The notes under the pieces were generated by a model that searched no databases, was not told the origin of the DNA, and worked only from the letters and a program-made list of their open reading frames with translations. A program made the translations under genes and the position numbers. This document shows, piece after piece, positions 21,268-31,832 of a stretch of 64,000 nucleotides of DNA. The DNA is from Alopecurus myosuroides (Eukaryota; Streptophyta; Magnoliopsida; Poales; Poaceae). Position 1 is the first letter of the stretch; every line of letters starts with the position of its first letter. The stretch lies in the NCBI GenBank assembly GCA_028641055.1, contig CM054058.1:496081419-496145418 (forward strand), given 5' to 3'.

Positions 21268-23235
21268 TTATAAAGACAGATCATTAAGCCAAGCTATGCT
21301 AGCCGGCTGTGCATGTATAGGTACAAAACCATCTCTACCGATGCTAATATAATCGTAGTCCGATAAATCCCTACCGGTCAAACATCGCATCTCACTGTGT
21401 TGCCAATCAACCCGTGCCTCCGTCAACGCAATGCAAGCTGAGTTATCCGCCTCAATCACCTCCACATCATCGTGAATCCACTGAATCAAGCACTGATGTA
21501 AAGTGGAAGGGATGCAGCAATTTGCATGAATCCAATCGCGCCCCAAAATAACATTGTACCGACCTTTGACTTCAACAACAAAAAATGCAGTCGGCAATGT
21601 TTTGCAACCTACTGTGAGCTCCATAGAAATAACACCTTTGGCTTCAGACAACTCTCCGAAGAATCCACTAAGCCCCATGTTGGTTTTCATTAATTCACTC
21701 TCTTTTCGGCCCAACTTAGAGAAAACCGAAAAAGGCATAATATTAACACCGGCACCACCATCAACAAGCATGCGACCAATAGGTTTACCATCGATATGAC
21801 CCCTGATGAATAATGGTTTCAGATGTTGATCAGGCTTCTCGGGTTTCTCAAATGTAGCATTTTTCGCACCAAGAACAAGTTCAGCAACTTCAGCCTCGGG
21901 CGCACGAAATTCAGCAGGTAAGGCGAATACCATGTTAACATCCATGTCACTAAGTATATCATCGATGTCCTCTGAATTTTCACCATCGACTGTATCATTC
22001 GTAAGATCCTCCGACGTCTCATCTGCGACATTGTCCGTTGTGTCATTAACGGCCTTATTCTCCTCTTCTATGATGCGCTTCTCCTTCCAAGTTTTTGTAG
22101 GGAACATTGGTCTTTCATGATTAAATAATTCATCACGCTTTTTCTCAGCTATCTCTTCCCTGATCTCCAGTGCTCGCAACCGCTGTACTCGGCGTTTCTG
22201 TGTGTGTGTTAATCCCGTCGGACACCACCGATGTCCTGGTTTGGTTCCAGGAGCGACTGACTTAATTTTGCTGCCCCCCAAATCTCTCGGCCTATACTGA
22301 CGTGTTGTCGTGCCTGGCATGCAAATTCTTTCCTTGGCCAAAATACCTTTTTGCTGATCGGATACATCAGCTGGTCCATTATTCTGGCTCTCCATAGCAT
22401 TTCTATTCACGTGTTGGCCAAATGAGCCAAAAAGAATTTGGGGAGACCAAGTGGTGGATGTACGGGAGCTGTTGCTCCTCATGATTGGATCAGTTGTGCT
22501 AGGTGAACTAGGTTTTTGGCTAGTGCTAGAAGAGGCAACTGCACTAACCGAACCATTGTATCTTGTACTGTCATCCTTGTCATGTTTTTCCTGTACCGAT
22601 AAGCACTTTGCTGAATCGGCATTTTCTGATTTTGTAGTATTCTCAAGAGCTTCAGCTGATTTATCTTCCCTAAATTTAAGAACACGATCAACATTTAAAT
22701 TATCTGAACTTTGAACAGGCTTACGCACCCAAGTGAGTTTGCGGCCACCACTATATCTCCTGTTATCTGTATCATGCATCGGCGATCGATTTCTTTGAAC
22801 CACAATTGCATCACGTGGTCGAGGATCCTGATTAAACCGAGCTCTTTTGTCGCACATTAGTTCTCTGTAACCTGGTCTTAATGGAGTCCATCCCGGCTGA
22901 CAATAACCTGTTGGTCCCGCACAATATGGCGCCCATGGATTAAAACCCCATGGATGAAATTGTTGATACATAGGAGGTGTACCACCCCAATATGTAGGCT
23001 GCATTGCAAAATATGGATGCTGGTCATATGAATTCCCTCGCCATTGCTCATGACCGCCAGGTCCGGAAGGATACCTAGGACGCTTAACGCCTCCAAGCCG
23101 ATTAAATACATTGCCGGACCTGCGTGAAGTGTATTTTTCCAACGACATACTAGCCGTCGGCTTTATTTTTGGAGCTTGCTTCTTTCCTCCATTGACTTTC
23201 CACACTCCCACTTCTGGATTTTTTGGTTTGATCAT
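21268..23235 (-). CDS. Tat-3 gag C-terminus and aspartic protease
   Basis: This open frame of 655 codons lies in the same frame as pol and is separated from it only by a TAA at 21268-21270. The first part is basic and Pro/Gly-rich (LEKYTSRRSGNVFNRLGG, VKRPRYPSGPGG) with low-complexity Ser/Thr sequence, a gag C-terminal or linker region. The second half holds the protease: FIRGHIDGKPIGRMLVDGGAGVNIMP, with the catalytic D-G-G, and the partner block RYNVILGRDWIHANCCIPS. Protease frees the mature proteins from the precursor. The frame begins with an ATGA overlap with the stop of the upstream gag frame, so a -1 shift or a mutation separates them. Confidence 0.88.
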   Translation of the reverse strand: MIKPKNPEVGVWKVNGGKKQAPKIKPTASMSLEKYTSRRSGNVFNRLGGVKRPRYPSGPGGHEQWRGNSYDQHPYFAMQPTYWGGTPPMYQQFHPWGFNPWAPYCAGPTGYCQPGWTPLRPGYRELMCDKRARFNQDPRPRDAIVVQRNRSPMHDTDNRRYSGGRKLTWVRKPVQSSDNLNVDRVLKFREDKSAEALENTTKSENADSAKCLSVQEKHDKDDSTRYNGSVSAVASSSTSQKPSSPSTTDPIMRSNSSRTSTTWSPQILFGSFGQHVNRNAMESQNNGPADVSDQQKGILAKERICMPGTTTRQYRPRDLGGSKIKSVAPGTKPGHRWCPTGLTHTQKRRVQRLRALEIREEIAEKKRDELFNHERPMFPTKTWKEKRIIEEENKAVNDTTDNVADETSEDLTNDTVDGENSEDIDDILSDMDVNMVFALPAEFRAPEAEVAELVLGAKNATFEKPEKPDQHLKPLFIRGHIDGKPIGRMLVDGGAGVNIMPFSVFSKLGRKESELMKTNMGLSGFFGELSEAKGVISMELTVGCKTLPTAFFVVEVKGRYNVILGRDWIHANCCIPSTLHQCLIQWIHDDVEVIEADNSACIALTEARVDWQHSEMRCLTGRDLSDYDYISIGRDGFVPIHAQPASIAWLNDLSL

Positions 23236-24554
23236 CCTCGGCGCAGCATTATTGTCAATAATAACATTTTTCCTTGAGTAGACTCGGTCTGATCCGACCG
23301 AATAAGCACCTTTTTGTTCTGAAACTCAATCACATTTATAGGAAAAGGATCACTGTCAAGTTTCATCGTAGTACTTTCTGTAAACGTCAATCGTCCGTCA
23401 TTTATGGCCGATTGCACCTGTCGACGAAACACATTACAATCATTAGTAGAATGAGAAGAAGAATTGTGCCACTTGCAATAAGATCTTTTACCCAATTCCT
23501 CTCGAGATGGAATAACATGACCTTCTTTCAACCTAATTAATTTTCCTTGCAGGAGCATATCAAAAATCTTATCACACTTGCTAACATCAAAAGTATACTT
23601 AATTTCTTCTCTTTTAGCAGGTGTAGGTTTTAAAGCCGGACATGCATAAGGTTTTGACTTTGGCACTTGAACCCATTCGGCTACACATACGTCTACGTCA
23701 TCATCACTAGCCGAATCACTATCATGATCTAAATAATTTACCGCATGATTATCCTTCTCTTTAGTCCTATTATTTTTAAACCGGATATATTGTTTTATTT
23801 CCTTAGTCCGGTTTTCCTGTGCCAAAGGCTTTTGCAAAACTTGATTAACATCTAAAAATTCTTGCCCTTCTAATTTATCTTTAATATGAGTGAGTAAACA
23901 GGAAAAGGCGAGATCAGCTAAATCCTTTTCGGCTATGGTCAAGCTAAAACATCGGTTTTTGACATCTCTAAACCTCCTAATATAATCAGACATGTTCATT
24001 ATATTTTTGTCTAACCATAGTTAAATCTGAAAGTCGAAGTTCAGTTTCACCGATATAAAAATATTCATGAAATCTTTGCTCTAACTGTGCCTATGTGGAA
24101 ATAGAATTAGGAGCAAGCGAGGTAAACCAAGTGCAGTGCCGGACAAAGATAAAGGAAATAGTTTAACTCTAAAAACATCCGATGTGCCGACTTCACTACA
24201 TTGTGCTAAAAATTGGCCTACATGCTCAAAAGTTGTTCTACTATCCTCTCCTGTAAATTTAACAAAATCTGGAATTCTAAAACCACGAGGATATGGTGTC
24301 GAATCAAAATTATCAGGATATGGCTTTTGATAAACACGTGCTCTACCCTTAGGTTCTAAACCAAATTCTCTAAGTATATTAGCGAGCTGATCTTTAAAAG
24401 TATCATTGGGCTGTGGAGAATTGGTTTGCGGAACGGGTGGAGCGCAAGCACGCGGTGGAAACTCCGGCATAGAAATTTGAGCATGTGAAGTTTGCAACGA
24501 AGGTCCACTAAAATATGAATCAGGTACCGGCCCATAAGGGACGCCGGTACCGGC
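23232..24554 (-). pseudogene. Tat-3 gag core, downstream of the hAT insertion
   Basis: This is the capsid and nucleocapsid part of gag. One frame (to about 24081) has PRGFRIPDFVKFTGEDS and FEHVGQFLAQCSEVG, the start of the retrotransposon gag domain. Another (23999-23232) continues with MSDYIRRFRDVKNRCFSL and AFSCLLTHIKDKLEG. A C/H cluster (SYCKWHNSSSHSTNDC) resembles a zinc knuckle. Between the two parts the frame is broken (about 24000-24110), so the protein could not be made as one piece. It builds the virus-like particle. The upstream part resumes beyond the hAT insertion at 25029. Confidence 0.82.
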
Positions 24555-25028
24555 TACGAATGGCAATGGGGCCCCGAAACCCGCAACCCCGACGGGTACC
24601 CGCCTTAAATGGGAAGGGTTTGGTAAAATGTTCGACCCGCCAGGTCTAATGGGGCGGGTATGGGGGTGGCAAACGCGTACCCGCATACCCGTAGACCCGC
24701 TCTAAGTCCTAATCATATCCGTAATAATCATATGCCTAACCACACGTCCACGAGCTATCTATCACAAACCCCACACATCACATGGACGCGTTGGAATCTG
24801 GAATCCCGGAGACAACACACGTGCACACGTGTCTATTCCCACCAACCTCATCCCAATATCCATTGTTTTGTTCCCCACATGTGTCAGTGTCGCTCCTTAA
24901 ATCGGTACCCGTTGGGGCCCCGAACCCGGCCCGGTCGTGGGTATAGTAAGAAATGAGACCCGACAAGTTAAATGGGGCGGGTATGGGGGACGCCGACCCG
25001 GCCCCGAACCCGGTGGGTGCCATCCGGA
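24555..25028. mobile_element. hAT-type miniature element in Tat-3 gag
   Basis: This 474 bp insert has a perfect 8 bp duplication (gtaccggc at 24547-24554 and 25029-25036), the hAT size. The termini TACGAATGGCA and, inverted, TCCGGATGGCA match at 9 of 11 positions and resemble the ATGGCAA-type ends of many plant hAT elements. Subterminal regions are rich in GGGTACCCG-like repeats. It has no coding capacity. Removing the insert with one duplication copy would leave the gag frame in register, which supports the borders. Confidence 0.88.
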
Positions 25029-25812
25029 GTACCGGCAGGCTGCAGCGGTGGCGTATTATATGCTACGGTTTGATAAAAAGGGTGCTGCAAATTAGAATGT
25101 ATGCCTACACTTCGGTTAATGTTGCTGTAATTTTGTGGGGCCGAAGTCGTAACAATAGAAGGAGCAGCATCCGAAACAAAATTATTAGCCGAACTGCTGC
25201 CATAGTTACGGCTACCTTGATAATTACTTAAAGCAACGTGAGGCTGAATAATATTAGCCGATGCTCCAGGCGTATGAATATTGCTAGGCAAGTTATATTA
25301 TCTAGTATTTTCCATATGCATCAGCTTTTTACCATAATGCTCAGGATCAGTTTGCAGCCCCATGGATTGAACGTGACTAGGTAGATTAATTCCTAGATCT
25401 TTACTAAGCTGGTTCTTAAGTTCTTCAAATTTATCGACTACAGCTTTAGTAATTGTGCGTGCCGTATTTGTCATATCATAACCATATTTACTAGCTACGG
25501 ACACATCAATTAAATGAGCAATTTCTTCGGTTGGCTTTTTTACCTCAGCGCCGAGCGGATGGGACGGACTCGGCGCGGCTACCTTCTTGACGACGCCGTT
25601 TCTTGTCTTCTGGTATCCGGCCAACTTCAATCTTCTCCTTTCAGCTTGCTTTTCCTTAAGCTCCCGCTCAAACTCGCGCCGATCTTCTTCTGACAGATCG
25701 TTGAGTGTGACGGCGATGACGTTGTCCATGTCGAGGTCGCTTCCGTTCTTCGATTGGACGTCCATCGCGTATGTGCTCTTATTCTTCTTGTCCCCAGCGG
25801 AGTCGCCAATTG
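25029..25812 (-). pseudogene. Tat-3 gag N-terminal part
   Basis: This is the first part of gag after the primer-binding site. The frame from about 25765 (MDVQSKNGSDLDMDN) to 25298 has a charged helical stretch (SEEDRREFERELKEKQAERRR), a coiled-coil candidate, then AHLIDVSVASKYGYD and LKNQLSKDLGINLPSHVQSMG. It stops at 25298. A second frame (25291 down to the hAT element) continues with Ser/Asn/Gln-rich sequence (NYQGSRNYGSSSANNFVSD). The stop between them, and the hAT insertion, break the gene. This N-terminal region has no obvious relative in Tat-1/Tat-2. Confidence 0.78.
25793..25812 (-). other. Primer-binding-site region of Tat-3
   Basis: Directly inside the 5' LTR on the - strand lies TTGGCGACTCCGCTGGGGAC. 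It starts TTGGCG as many plant Ty3/gypsy primer-binding sites do. No tRNA is assigned. Confidence 0.65.
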
Positions 25813-26678
25813 TGTTGCCACGCAAAATTGCCGCGCGACACCACGATAACTGTCGTGCTTACGTGACGACGAACGATTGCTTTTCCGACAAAGCAACAAA
25901 GGATTTCTCGATTTCGGAGAGGAGTATGGCCGCTTTTCAGCGCAAAACGGCAAAGATTTTGCTAAACCCTAGGACTGCTAGGGCTCGGCGAAGAAACAGT
26001 AGAGAAAAAGTATGAACGTAAAAAATAGATTGATTTTTGTGTGTATCGATTAGTTGTCCATCAATCGGCCGTGGCCTTGGTATATAAGGCACGCTGGACT
26101 TGGCGTGTACGAACAGAACTCTAGAGGCCAAACCGATTCTTTCCTATGCTTTGGCTGTTTAGACCGTGTACTAGCAGGCCCATATTCTATACACGCTACG
26201 TACAAGTATTCTTAGGCCTGGCAAGGAGCGAATAAAATATTCGGCCAGGTTGTTAATCATACCAGCTAATGAAGTACGTTGCTTCGTGCATGACCATGCA
26301 AATGCAATTTTGCTTGTACTTTTTGTTTTGTTGCTGGCTGACCTTCCACGCAAAACTCCCACACATTTGTCTTGAGTAACTAACTTTATCTGCTTATTCT
26401 GTCATTGTTTGCACTGGATTCTCTGCATTTAAACAGAATGTGGGCAGGGCTCCATGTAACTGCTATTTAAACTCAACGTATCTCTGAATACATATGGGAC
26501 ATGTCCTTGGTAGCCGGTAGTTTTAGCTCATCTTATAGATCTCTGGTTCCGACTAGGACTTGTGTTCACCTAGTATTCCTGTTGCAATTCTTAACAGATT
26601 TATCAGTAGGTAGCCGAAGCAACGATTAAATTAATTTGGCCCGTTATAAAAACTTATAGCCAAATTACACCATGAACA
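25813..26678 (-). repeat. Tat-3 5' LTR
   Basis: This 866 bp LTR is the partner of 16701-17574. It shares the whole sequence apart from about two dozen substitutions and a few short indels (for example near 26265 and 26565). Confidence 0.93.
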
Positions 26679-27690
26679 ACCACCAAAAAAATCCCGAAGG
26701 AACAATAATTTATCAATACATGTTTGGATTTCACATGCTTGCGGATCTTCTTTTTTCTCTATGAGGCACTATGGTTACAGTAACTAGTGAGAGCAGTAAC
26801 TAGTCTGTCCTCAATTGTTTAGAGAGGCCAATATGAGAGAAGCAACTAGTCTATCCACCAACTTGCTTACATAATCCAAACGTGCAAACATTATAAGCAT
26901 TGCATACACCCTCCTAGTTTTCTATAACCAGAACTTCAGGTCGGTTCAGGATGACATTTTCATAAAGCTGCAGCATATCCGTGTACTAATTCTCGGTGGA
27001 ACAATCATTCAAAACCTACCAGAATGAGTGGAAAACTTGGTACTAGTGAAGTTACTGGATCTGAGCCATACTGAAATCAAGGAACTTCCAGAGTCCATAG
27101 GAAGGCTTGTCAGCCTCGAGTACCTCTGTTGGGAGAAAATTACAAAAAACCACTACATTTGCGGCTAGGGTTTTAAAAGAAATGCAACAAAATACTGATT
27201 CATCGGTGACGCACGTTTAATCCCGAAACTGACAGGCTTGCCACGTAGGCCTCACACTAGAGTTTCAGGATTAAACGGGCGTCACTAACGAATCAGTGTA
27301 TTTTGTTATGTTTTACCGCTGAATTGGTGGCCTTTTTAAACCTAAAAAATTGTGGTCGTCTTTTTAAACCTAAAAAATTGTGGATGTCTTTTGAAACCCT
27401 AGCCGCAAATGTGGTGTTTTTTTTTTGTAATTTTCTCCTCTGTTTGTTTGCGTGGTTGCCACCAGCTCTGTAGCCTGACAGATAGTTTAATGAGATTGTG
27501 CAAGATCAGTTTTCTTGAGCTAGAAGATACTGCACTTGATCATGTTCCTAAAGGGATCGAAAAGTTTCGGCAACTCTATAACCTTAGATGAGTTTTTGAA
27601 ACAATAGACTGGATTCAGACTAGATGAACGGTGATGCCTCCCCAATATGCGTGCCTTGGTGAATAAACTTAAAGCCATGCAGGTCTGAGA
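26679..27690 (+). pseudogene. NLR disease-resistance gene fragment (LRR region)
   Basis: This is the leucine-rich-repeat part of a plant CC-NB-LRR immune receptor, a cytoplasmic sensor of pathogen effectors. From about 26890 the frame reads TLLVFYNQNFRSVQDDIFIKLQ, HIRVLILGGTIIQNLPE, a TGA, then LVLVKLLDLSHTEIKELPE and SIGRLVSLEYLC. It is interrupted by a 305 bp miniature and resumes with CLRGCHQLCSLTDSLMRL, FLELEDTALDHVPKGIEKF and QLYNLR. Remnants (GFRLDE, CLPNMRALVNKLKAM) reach about 27690 with further stops. The repeats follow LxxLxxLxL spacing. No NB-ARC or coiled-coil part is seen, so this is a relic. Nothing recognisable lies between the Tat-3 duplication and about 26880. Confidence 0.85.
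27133..27437. mobile_element. Mutator-type miniature element in the NLR fragment
   Basis: This 305 bp element has long inverted ends: GAGAAAATTACAAAAAACCA at the left and its near-complement at the right, extending about 40 bp including GCGGCTAGGGTTT. A 9 bp duplication (ctctgttgg and ctctgtttg, one mismatch) flanks it, as for Mutator-like elements. Inside are two copies of TTTTTAAACCTAAAAAATTG. It is non-coding and lies exactly between two leucine-rich repeats. Confidence 0.85.
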
Positions 27691-27965
27691 AGCAGCCAAG
27701 AGGAAACAAAAGAAGAAAAAAAAAACTAAGAATAACCAAGGTGATGCTCCAGAAGGTGGAGATGTTGGTGATGCTAGTCAAGATAATTCTTCAGGGCATC
27801 AGAATATTCTGGACCCAACTCACACTACAACTAAAGGGCGTCCTGGGGACAAAAGGAAAAATCAGGGCTCCATCTGAAGTCGAAGAATGCTGTGAAGTGC
27901 ACTGTGTGCGGGTCAGACTCATACACTTCAAGAAATTGTCCAAGCAAAATTACTCATGGCCCTGA
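27691..27965 (+). pseudogene. MULE transposase C-terminal tail (zinc knuckle)
   Basis: This is the C-terminal end of a Mutator-like or FAR1-related transposase. The frame has a Lys-rich stretch (KRKQKKKKKTKNN), then SQDNSSGHQNILDPTHTTTKGRP. After a frameshift near 27870 comes LKSKNAVKCTVCGSDSYTSRNC, a C-x2-C-x4-Y-x4-C knuckle where the usual His is Tyr. Such tails bind nucleic acid and end MURA-type transposases. No catalytic domain is present. It follows the NLR relic directly, with no duplication that I can define. Confidence 0.6.
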
Positions 27966-28199
27966 GCCTATGGAACATGACTTGCGCCATATGGTCTAAA
28001 AATTTAGTGTGGATTTTACCTAGAGCTATGTGGATAATGGACGAGCATAAGCATGCTAAGAATGATTTTTTTTGTATTCACCGGCAGTTTGAATGAGTAT
28101 TTCAACTTTTCAGTTGCAGAGATAATCAATGAAGCATTTGTAATATTCGAAAAAATATTTATCTTGTGTTTGTTGTTTTTTTTCCTATGAGAATGTATC
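27966..28199. other. Spacer between converging MULE genes
   Basis: These 230 bp separate the transposase tail (+) from the protease end (-). It is AT-rich and non-coding, probably 3' untranslated sequence from both sides. Confidence 0.4.
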
Positions 28200-30251
28200 T
28201 TAGTAGCACAACTTACTACAATAGAAAACAAAGAAGCTCTTTGAACTGTTTTTTTTAGCTTGATTGCTTGAACAAGACTTGACGACATCCAATCTTGTTC
28301 TCTTCAGAATCAACCCATTTGCTGGTGTAAATTTTCCGCAGTACCACCATGTCAGCTTGGTTGAATGGCAGCATTCTCCTGCCATCCCATGCTTCAATGA
28401 ACTTCAACACAAAGAAGCTGCAGTCATAGCTTGCAACAACAAAAACATACAAAACCAAATGAATGAATCTTAATGAGAGTTTGAAATGCTCTGATAGGGT
28501 CTGAAATTTTTAAAAACTGACTACAATACTAAATGTAGTTACCTTGTTTTCTGCATTAGGGTAATAATGTACTCGGTTTTGAACTTGGATATGTCGATAT
28601 TGGATTCGGAGTAGTTCAAGGACCACAGATGCTTGATGGATCCAACGATAGCAGCAACGTCTGACATGAGACCAGGGTCCCCCTTTTTCCGCAACGAATC
28701 CATCACTTCGAACCACCGAGCGTTCAAATTCAACACAACCAGATAGTAGTGCCATGTGCACTGCTTAAGCTTTGGCGTCAGATCTTGTAGCACATAAAAC
28801 ATCAGCTGCATGTGTAAAACAAAAAAAAAACTTAAGATGGCATGTGGAGTAAGCAGAAAAACTATGCACTGATACCAACAATTTGGCAAAAAACATGTGT
28901 AAAAAATTTACCAGCTCCTTGTGATCTAGGCAGTTATTTTCTGAGAACTTAAACAACTGCTTGACTACACGATCAGTGGATCAGGTTGGTTTCCTGAGCT
29001 TGCTCTCTTCACACAAATTAAAGAACATAAAGGACTGTAAAATAAATTGCAAAGGATAATATGGTGTAAAAAAGGAAATGTGATTTTTACTGATAGCGAT
29101 TCGCAATGGCATGACACATTTTTTGATGTGAAACTCTATAGATAGTACATGCAAAGCAACTTCACCTGTCAAATTACCGAGCCATCCCTTTGGCCTAACA
29201 GAATCTTCCAAATACCAAATATATAAGAACCAAGTTCCATAATCAATGATTTTCTGCCGATCCGCCTCATTGAGTTCATGAAGTCTCTTGTCTCCATATG
29301 AACATATCTTGGAATAAAGTTCATCAATAGACTTCGACGCGGCTGGCTTATTGGCGTATTGGAAGAATGGAGACTTCTCTGTAGGTCTAGCCTTGACAAC
29401 TCTGGTTTGATGAGCTTGATGCATGGGTGTGCAGCTGTTTTGGCCGACATCTTTGATTATTGTTCCAGTATCCGCAGGACACTTGATGCTCACAGGCGTC
29501 CTCACTGGCATTTCAATAGTGGCATATATGTTGTCCAATGAATCACCGCTTTCTTCATTACTTGAAATTAAACTGGAGGCTTCGCAGGTGCATCTGACTC
29601 ATAAATAGTTGTAATTCCTTGCGCATGCTGCCTATCAAAACAAAGGTCGAACGATGAATAAGATTCTAATAATTCCCTTCGGTTTCTCTGAGCTGCAGTT
29701 TGAGTCATGTTTCTGCACTGGAAAACTCGGGTTGAAGCTTCCTACTCATGATGTTATTCATCTTTGGAGATGTATTAATGGTAGCATCTTGTGTTGGCAT
29801 GTTGCTCTTGCTTCTGCGGTAGGAAACCGTGTTAACCTTCATGGACTAGGAGAAGCTTTCATTGCAACTACATTAAGGTGACGAACTGTGATGTCATTCT
29901 TCTTAGGATAAGCGGTGAGTGTAGGAGACATTGATATGGTTACTGGTCTTCTGGATGTTGGACTCATTTGAACACCTTCCCTTTTGGCTGCATCGGCTTC
30001 AGGACGTACATCTGCGCCAACATTTTCCATCTCAACCAACTCATCTTTTGACTGGTATGCAAATTTCACTATCTTCTTGGATTTTCTATTGAATTTCCTG
30101 GGAGGACTTGTTCATTGTTACTTCCCTGTCCGGTTTGTTCCTTGAAGATGGTAACAGATGCGGCATGTGAAAAATTAGAAAACATCACGCCACCGGTAAA
30201 GGTACCTGAACTAGACTGTGAGCCGGAACCATATGACTGCAGCATCTTCAA
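28200..30251 (-). pseudogene. Ulp1-like (C48) cysteine protease gene, transposon-associated
   Basis: This is a degraded multi-exon gene resembling the Ulp1-like proteases carried by plant MULEs; Ulp1 enzymes cut SUMO from proteins. In order on the - strand: Ser-rich N-terminal pieces (30251-29839), a block near 29538-29100 with HELNEADRQKIIDYGTWFL and DSVRPKGWLGN, then the catalytic part. Catalytic His fits TWHYYLVVLN and Asp fits WFEVMDSLRKKGD (about 28720-28790). The Cys fits DCSFFVLKFIEAWDG near 28410, where the usual DCGFF has Ser for Gly. Frames change between blocks, from introns, decay or both. It converges with the MULE tail on the + strand, so both may be remains of one MULE. The left border of the Athila LTR (30359) cuts its 5' side. 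Confidence 0.72.
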
Positions 30252-30358
30252 TGGTTCAACAGTGGTTGTGTGGAGCTAGTTTGGAACAGAAACAACAACT
30301 TCCTTGTTTTCCATATGACATCCTGAAAATGTATCATTGGTTGGCGTGGAACAGGTGC

Positions 30359-31332
30359 TGATGTCTACGCACGCTTCTATTCTTGTAGACAGTATTGGGC
30401 CTACAAGTGCAGAGGTTTGTAGAACATCAGAAAGTTTCCCTTAAGTGAATCTCCCAAGGTTTATCGAACTCAGGGAGGAAGAGGTCAAATATATCCCTCT
30501 CAAGCAACCATGCAATTACGATACAAGAAGTTTCTTGTGTCCCCAACACACCTAATACAATTGTCAGTTGTATACGTGCACTAGTTCAGCGAAGAAAGAG
30601 TGAAATACAAGTAATATGGATGATTATAAATGATAATAGAAATCTGAAATAAAGATGAAAGCAAGCAGACATGTAGCAGAACTGATTGTAAACGGTGTTT
30701 CAATTCTTAGAAACAAGGTCTATGTATCATACGTTCACTAGTGAACAATCTCAACAATAATAACATAATTTAATGCATAAATATCATCTCTTCACTACGC
30801 TACTCCGAACCACTCTTCGGTCGAATAACAAACACCAATCATTGCGTAGTTCTATAAAAGCACTCCTTAGATTTCGCATTTCCCCATCCAGGTAACCCCC
30901 GTGCTATCACCATGAGACCTAGATAGTTCCAAACAAACACCACAATTTCATAGGGTCATCCAACACAAAAAAAATCATGCAAACCACACGATGCACACAC
31001 TGTCACCCTTACACTGTGATCAAAGTGTCTATGAAGATCTCATAACAAAACCACTTGAGTAGTATAATAGATGAAGATCAAAGGGTACCGGAATAGAGAT
31101 TTCTGTCCCCCCGAAACTTGTCGGCGGTGGCAGCGGAGCTACATAACTTTTTGTGGAAGGGGCCCGATTGTTTTAGGGTTTATGCATCGGGGGATTATAT
31201 AGGAAAAAGGGCGATGGTGGTGGGCGCCCAAGGGGCCAACACCACCAGCTGGTGCGGCCAGGGGGGAGCCAGCGCGAGCCTATGGTGTGGTGGCTCCAGG
31301 GCAGGGGCGGGCACACATGTATTCTTGGGTAT
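30359..31332 (-). repeat. Athila-5 3' LTR, first part (interrupted)
   Basis: This begins TGATGTCTACGCACGCTTCT and matches 59182-60093 over most of its length. The Tat-2 insertion interrupts it at 31333, and it resumes at 54900. A GC-rich block (GGTGGGCGCCCAAGGGGCC) near 31225 is typical of Athila-type LTRs. A large internal deletion near 31075 is visible against the other LTR. It has no coding content. Confidence 0.85.
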
Positions 31333-31832
31333 TGTCGAGACATCGTAGTAAGGATCATAGACAGGGGTGCCATGAGCCTACGGGTAGAGACGTGGGGGAC
31401 TTGGTAGTACGACAATCGAGAACACCAAGTTTTACTCAGGTTCGGTAAGACGCAACTAGGCGGCGTTCCTACTCCTGCAATCTCACTAAATCAGGGCTGA
31501 AGCCTGAAGTATACAAAGTACAATGTGAGTAGGGTTTTGCTAACTCGGCGAGGATCAACTTCTCTGCGAGTTGGCTTGTAGCCGGGTTAGGGCTTACAGA
31601 AAGGAAACATAGAAGACTACGGAAAGTATCTAACTTAGAAAGTAGGGAATCCGTCTTCTTCTCCAAGCCGCACCATTTTGGGCCGTGGTCCGGGTTCTTC
31701 TAGAATCCGGCTTCCTGCGCATCAGCTTACTAGGCCACCCAATGAACCGTGATCCACTACCAACAGGCCACCCGGGTAATCCGAATCTTTGGACTAATGC
31801 CAAACATACCCCTAATCGGTATATATCCGACA
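31333..31832 (-). repeat. Tat-2 3' LTR (TATA deleted)
   Basis: At 500 bp it is 49 bp shorter than its partner. The missing piece, at about 31582, contains the TATA box found in the 5' LTR at 54630-54637. The + strand ends are TGTCGAGACA and ATATCCGACA. The polypurine-type tract (reverse of GTAGCCCCGAAGAAGG) adjoins it at 31833. Confidence 0.93.

Larger units (their letters stand above)
16701..26678 (-). mobile_element. Tat-3: near full-length Tat-type Ty3/gypsy element
   Basis: This element lies on the - strand with LTRs at 16701-17574 and 25813-26678 and a perfect 5 bp duplication (accac at 16696-16700 and 26679-26683). It encodes gag, protease, reverse transcriptase, RNase H and integrase in that order. 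Its polymerase differs clearly from Tat-1/Tat-2 (EIYIDDAVVKS instead of VHVYVDDIAVV), and it lacks the antisense gene. It carries a hAT miniature in gag. I count roughly 24 substitutions plus small indels between the LTRs (near 3 %). Confidence 0.95.
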
